Assembly: GCA_041658125.1 (NCBI GenBank)
Contig: JBBAAS010000001.1
Location: 1-64,000, forward strand
Length of the DNA stretch: 64,000 nucleotides
Direction: 5' to 3'
DNA from: JBBAAS01 sp041658125
GTDB taxonomy: Bacteria > Patescibacteriota > Microgenomatia > UBA12405
Position 1 is the first letter of the stretch, and the number at the start of each line of letters is the position of its first letter. This document shows, in pieces, positions 61,456 to 64,000 of the stretch. Under the pieces are notes generated by a model. That model did no database searches. It was not told the origin of the DNA and saw only the letters and a program-made list of their open reading frames with translations. Position numbers and translations under genes: made by a program.

Positions 61456-62244
61456 TTATTTTTTTGTTAAGATAAGGTGGTAACGAGTGGCAAATCTTTC
61501 GTCTTTGTCAATGGTATCAATTAATAAACCGCTTATATTAGTTATAAAAAAGATAATAGGACAAGTAACTAGTAATAAGATTTTAACGGGAACAGCTCCT
61601 TCAGTAATTTTCCTAATTATATATTGGTTAATGATTGTTGCCAGTGACGTACCAAAAAATGATTTGACAACAATAGAGTTAACTCGAAAGTTGTTTTTAT
61701 TTGCTAATTTTGTTAAACATGATTTGGTATATCTGAAGTAATCATAACCGGTATCACCACCATGATCACGATAGATAAACGGTACGGAAATAAGGCATAC
61801 GCCTCCTTTTTTTAGAACACGTCCGGCCTCACTAAAAAATTTATTAGGGTCACTGATATGCTCCAGAACTTCAAAGGCACAGTACGTATCAAAAGTTTTA
61901 TCTTTGTAAGGAAGATTAAGAGCATTACAAACCCTGTCGACACTGTTTGTAGTTTTCGACTTTCCGTAAAGGTAGCTGGTGATTAATCCCAAGGCGCCTG
62001 ATTTTTTATTATGATGTTCAAAGATCGTCTTCCAGGAAGAATAATCGGTTGAAATATATGAATGAATATTCTTTCCATATTGTTTTAACACCCGTTCTTT
62101 GGTTGAACCATTACCACAACCGGTTTCGATTACTTTTCCTTTAAACTTTTTATATAATATTTCATTGGCGAAATCAGCATTTCTAAATTCTAACCAGTGA
62201 GGATAAAACGGTGTCCCTGTTAGTAAAAATCTGATTATATTCAT
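61456..62244 (-). CDS. class I SAM-dependent methyltransferase
   Basis: 262 residues. VIETGCGNGSTKERVL (about 37-52) is motif I with the usual G-C-G-N-G; DTYCAFEVLEHISDPNKFF is motif IV; GGVCLISVPFIYRDHGGDTGYDY is the post-IV loop typical of Methyltransf_11/23 enzymes in glycan loci. A hydrophobic C-terminal stretch (about 222-243) may associate with membrane. The 41-base gap before it contains nothing recognisable. Confidence 0.9.
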   Translation of the reverse strand: MNIIRFLLTGTPFYPHWLEFRNADFANEILYKKFKGKVIETGCGNGSTKERVLKQYGKNIHSYISTDYSSWKTIFEHHNKKSGALGLITSYLYGKSKTTNSVDRVCNALNLPYKDKTFDTYCAFEVLEHISDPNKFFSEAGRVLKKGGVCLISVPFIYRDHGGDTGYDYFRYTKSCLTKLANKNNFRVNSIVVKSFFGTSLATIINQYIIRKITEGAVPVKILLLVTCPIIFFITNISGLLIDTIDKDERFATRYHLILTKK

Positions 62245-62285
62245 AAATATGCTTTGGGTAAGTTAAAGAGTGTTAATAACAGAAG

Positions 62286-63398
62286 TTAATCAAAAACGGG
62301 GTTAAGCGAGCAGCACCTAAAACAAGCAGGAATCAATCGATTTTTTTTGATGTATTTTTGAAATTTTTGGGTTTTTTGACTATGCCAAATGTGGTCTAGG
62401 GTATTTTTTTGAATGTTGCCAAGAATGTAGCCATGACACATTTCAACGTCACCGTTACCACGAAGATAGATTTGGTTGAACGGTGAAGTGCACTTAGAGT
62501 GAATTGAAGGAAATTTGCCGGTATAAAAACTATCAATATCGGTGGTGTTTGGAAAACTTACGCGCAAACGGGTGTGTGAAGCAGCTAGTTTTTGTTTGAT
62601 AGTATCAAGTTTCTGAGAGATTAATTGTCTTTGGAAACCATCAAAATAAATTTTATTTGAGCCGTTGTCTTCTCCCCAAACATCAGAGCCAAAGTTTTTG
62701 GTTTGACTCAACTTTTCCTGTTGTTTTTTTATAGAATTATAATAATAGAAGTGATGGCTAATGGACCATTGGTCAACCCCAAGACTTTGAGCGATATTAA
62801 AGATTTGATCAAAGTTTTCAAGATTAGCCTTAGAGATGACGGTGGCAAGACGGATATTAGGGAGGATATTTTTTCCTCTTAATTTGACAATTTTTTCAAT
62901 ACCTTTAAGAATTTGAGTAAATGAGTTTTTGACTAAACCGCGCTCATATTGAGTTGGTTCGTCGGGACCATCGAGAGAAATAGCTAAAAAATCCAGACCA
63001 GAGTCTATTAATTCGGGAGCTATTTTTTCAAGCAGAAGACCATTGGTAACCAAACCTTTGGTCATTTTTTGGCGGGTAAGATGGTTGATGATTTTGATAA
63101 TTTCCGGATGTAAAAGCGGTTCGCCGCCGGCCAGAGAAATAGATGGCGAATATGGGGCTATTTGATCGAAGAACGGAGCCAATTTTGAATACGGCATTTC
63201 AGTTAGATTTCTTAAGCGGGATTGTGCAACGTGGCACATGGGACAGTTAAAGTTACACTTTTCCGTGATAAAGCAGTTAATAAATCGAGGGTACGGTGTT
63301 GGTTTATAGCGATTGAAAGAATCCTGAAATTCATGCCAAGCAGTTTTGGGATATTTGTAGGCGAGGATAAATTTTTTGTGAAAATCGATATTAATCAC
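62286..63398 (-). CDS. radical SAM protein with SPASM-type C-terminal cluster domain
   Basis: From a GTG at 63398 (370 residues) whose GTGATTAA overlaps the GT4 stop; ATGs at 63428 and 63455 are longer options that overlap it by 38 and 65 bases. CNFNCPMC binds the radical SAM cluster, SLAGGEPLLHPEI is the G-G-E motif and LAISLDGP the later strand. The C-terminus has FNQIYLRGNGDVEMCHG and PACFRCC, a SPASM/twitch-like auxiliary cluster site. Such enzymes modify peptides or small molecules. It is not of the B12 class. Confidence 0.85.
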   Translation of the reverse strand: MINIDFHKKFILAYKYPKTAWHEFQDSFNRYKPTPYPRFINCFITEKCNFNCPMCHVAQSRLRNLTEMPYSKLAPFFDQIAPYSPSISLAGGEPLLHPEIIKIINHLTRQKMTKGLVTNGLLLEKIAPELIDSGLDFLAISLDGPDEPTQYERGLVKNSFTQILKGIEKIVKLRGKNILPNIRLATVISKANLENFDQIFNIAQSLGVDQWSISHHFYYYNSIKKQQEKLSQTKNFGSDVWGEDNGSNKIYFDGFQRQLISQKLDTIKQKLAASHTRLRVSFPNTTDIDSFYTGKFPSIHSKCTSPFNQIYLRGNGDVEMCHGYILGNIQKNTLDHIWHSQKTQKFQKYIKKNRLIPACFRCCSLNPVFD

Positions 63399-64000
63399 GG
63401 TTGTAAGAGTTAATAATAACTTTGGCATTTTTATCACTGAAGTGTTCGATAGCAAAGGCTTTAGTTGTTTTGGACATGGTTTTTATTTGATTTGGATGAT
63501 TGATAAGCCATTTGATCGTTTTTTGAAGATTTTTGACCGTAGGATTAAGTGAGATGCCGATCTTGTCATTATACATTTCGGTGACAGAACCTTTGTTGCC
63601 AGTAATTACCGGTCGACCGCAACTTAAACCTTCGATAATTTGGTTGGGGAAGGCTTCTTCGACCAGATTGGGAAGAATGACAAAATCGGAGGCGGCGAGG
63701 TAATTAATGATTTGAGGATGGTTTAGCCGACCAAGAATTTTAAAATTAGAAACAGAAAGCGATTGGGTGATTAATGTTTTGGCGTCGGGTCCGTCTCCAG
63801 CCAGAAGAAAGAGAACGTTTTGGGGGAGTTTTTGGGCTACCTTTAACAGATTAAAAATGCCTTTGGTTTTAACAAAGCGACCAAAATAAAAAAAAACCAG
63901 TGATTTTTGAGGAATATTTAAAAGACGACGAGCAGTGGTTTTATTTTTGGGAACGAACTCTTTTTGATTAATCCAATAACGAAAAACTTTGATTTTTGAA
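63391..64000 (-). CDS. glycosyltransferase family 4 (partial, N-terminus outside window)
   Basis: The frame is open from the window edge at 64000 to TAA at 63391 (about 202 residues), the donor-binding half of a GT4 enzyme. FYFGRFVKTKGIFNLLKVA, LLAGDGPDAK and ILGRLNHPQIINYLAASDF lead to VEEAFPNQIIEGLSCGRPVI with the E-x7-E glutamates. The 3' end overlaps the radical SAM gene. It is transcribed toward that gene, so they share an operon. Confidence 0.9.
   Translation of the reverse strand, partial: SKIKVFRYWINQKEFVPKNKTTARRLLNIPQKSLVFFYFGRFVKTKGIFNLLKVAQKLPQNVLFLLAGDGPDAKTLITQSLSVSNFKILGRLNHPQIINYLAASDFVILPNLVEEAFPNQIIEGLSCGRPVITGNKGSVTEMYNDKIGISLNPTVKNLQKTIKWLINHPNQIKTMSKTTKAFAIEHFSDKNAKVIINSYNRD

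Overview
The window looks like a chromosomal segment of an uncultured Candidate Phyla Radiation (Patescibacteria) bacterium, most likely Microgenomates-like. This is inferred from low GC, very dense packing with ATGA/TAATG overlaps, shortened Mur ligases, an alpha2-type glycyl-tRNA synthetase, DUF4012 and DUF192 proteins, and a very large glycosyltransferase load. TGA is used as a stop (many ATGA junctions), so the UGA-glycine code of some CPR lineages does not apply. No rRNA, tRNA, CRISPR array or insertion sequence was seen. No intergenic stretch exceeds about 150 bases.

Region 1 (1-10.3 kb, nearly all minus strand) is a rearranged division and cell wall (dcw) cluster. In transcription order it reads lipoprotein, rsmH, ftsL-like, ftsI, murE, an arginyl-tRNA-protein-transferase-like gene, a MurC/Mpl-type ligase, murA, mraY and an NlpC/P60 protein. 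A LysW-like zinc-ribbon gene and a PLP enzyme lie at the left edge. Several wall enzymes have non-canonical active-site motifs: MurA Cys to Asp, MraY without the HHH block, MurE without DNPR, and the MurC/Mpl ligase without the HHP motif. Region 2 (10.3-14.1 kb) carries glyS, recO and a DUF4012 protein on the same strand.

Region 3 (14.1-28.7 kb, minus) is a long glycan operon. It holds an initiating sugar-phosphate transferase, a mannose-1-phosphate guanylyltransferase, GT4 and GT2 glycosyltransferases, a GT39-like GT-C enzyme, an O-antigen ligase/polymerase-like protein, a hexapeptide acetyltransferase and a DUF192 protein. Region 4 (28.8-34.5 kb) has a flippase-like membrane protein, galE and an acyltransferase-3 on the plus strand. 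These converge on a GT-C-like gene that is translationally coupled to an AbiE-type (type IV) toxin-antitoxin pair with a palindromic operator.

Region 5 (34.6-47.3 kb) begins with a nucleotide-sugar dehydrogenase followed by a 14-codon stub of a GT2 gene, which looks like a recombination junction. Beyond it lie a minus operon (polysaccharide deacetylase, 3-hydroxyacyl-CoA dehydrogenase, thiolase) and a plus run (GNAT, two B12-type radical SAM proteins, a DPM1-like GT2 with DUF2304, a large membrane protein and a methyltransferase). Region 6 (47.3-64 kb) has an ABC-2 glycan exporter (wzm/wzt-like) with a GT4, an FkbM methyltransferase carrying a coiled coil with a duplicated repeat, and a GT8-DUF4214-GT4 fusion. 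A TMTC-like TPR membrane protein follows, then two tandem B12-type radical SAM proteins, a SPASM radical SAM protein, methyltransferases and more glycosyltransferases.

Together the window describes a cell that builds a divergent peptidoglycan and an elaborate exported surface glycan, probably methylated and acylated. The most unusual elements are the Ate/Bpt-like gene locked between two Mur ligases, the thiolase/dehydrogenase pair in a glycan island, and the repeated pairing of B12-radical SAM enzymes with glycosyltransferases.
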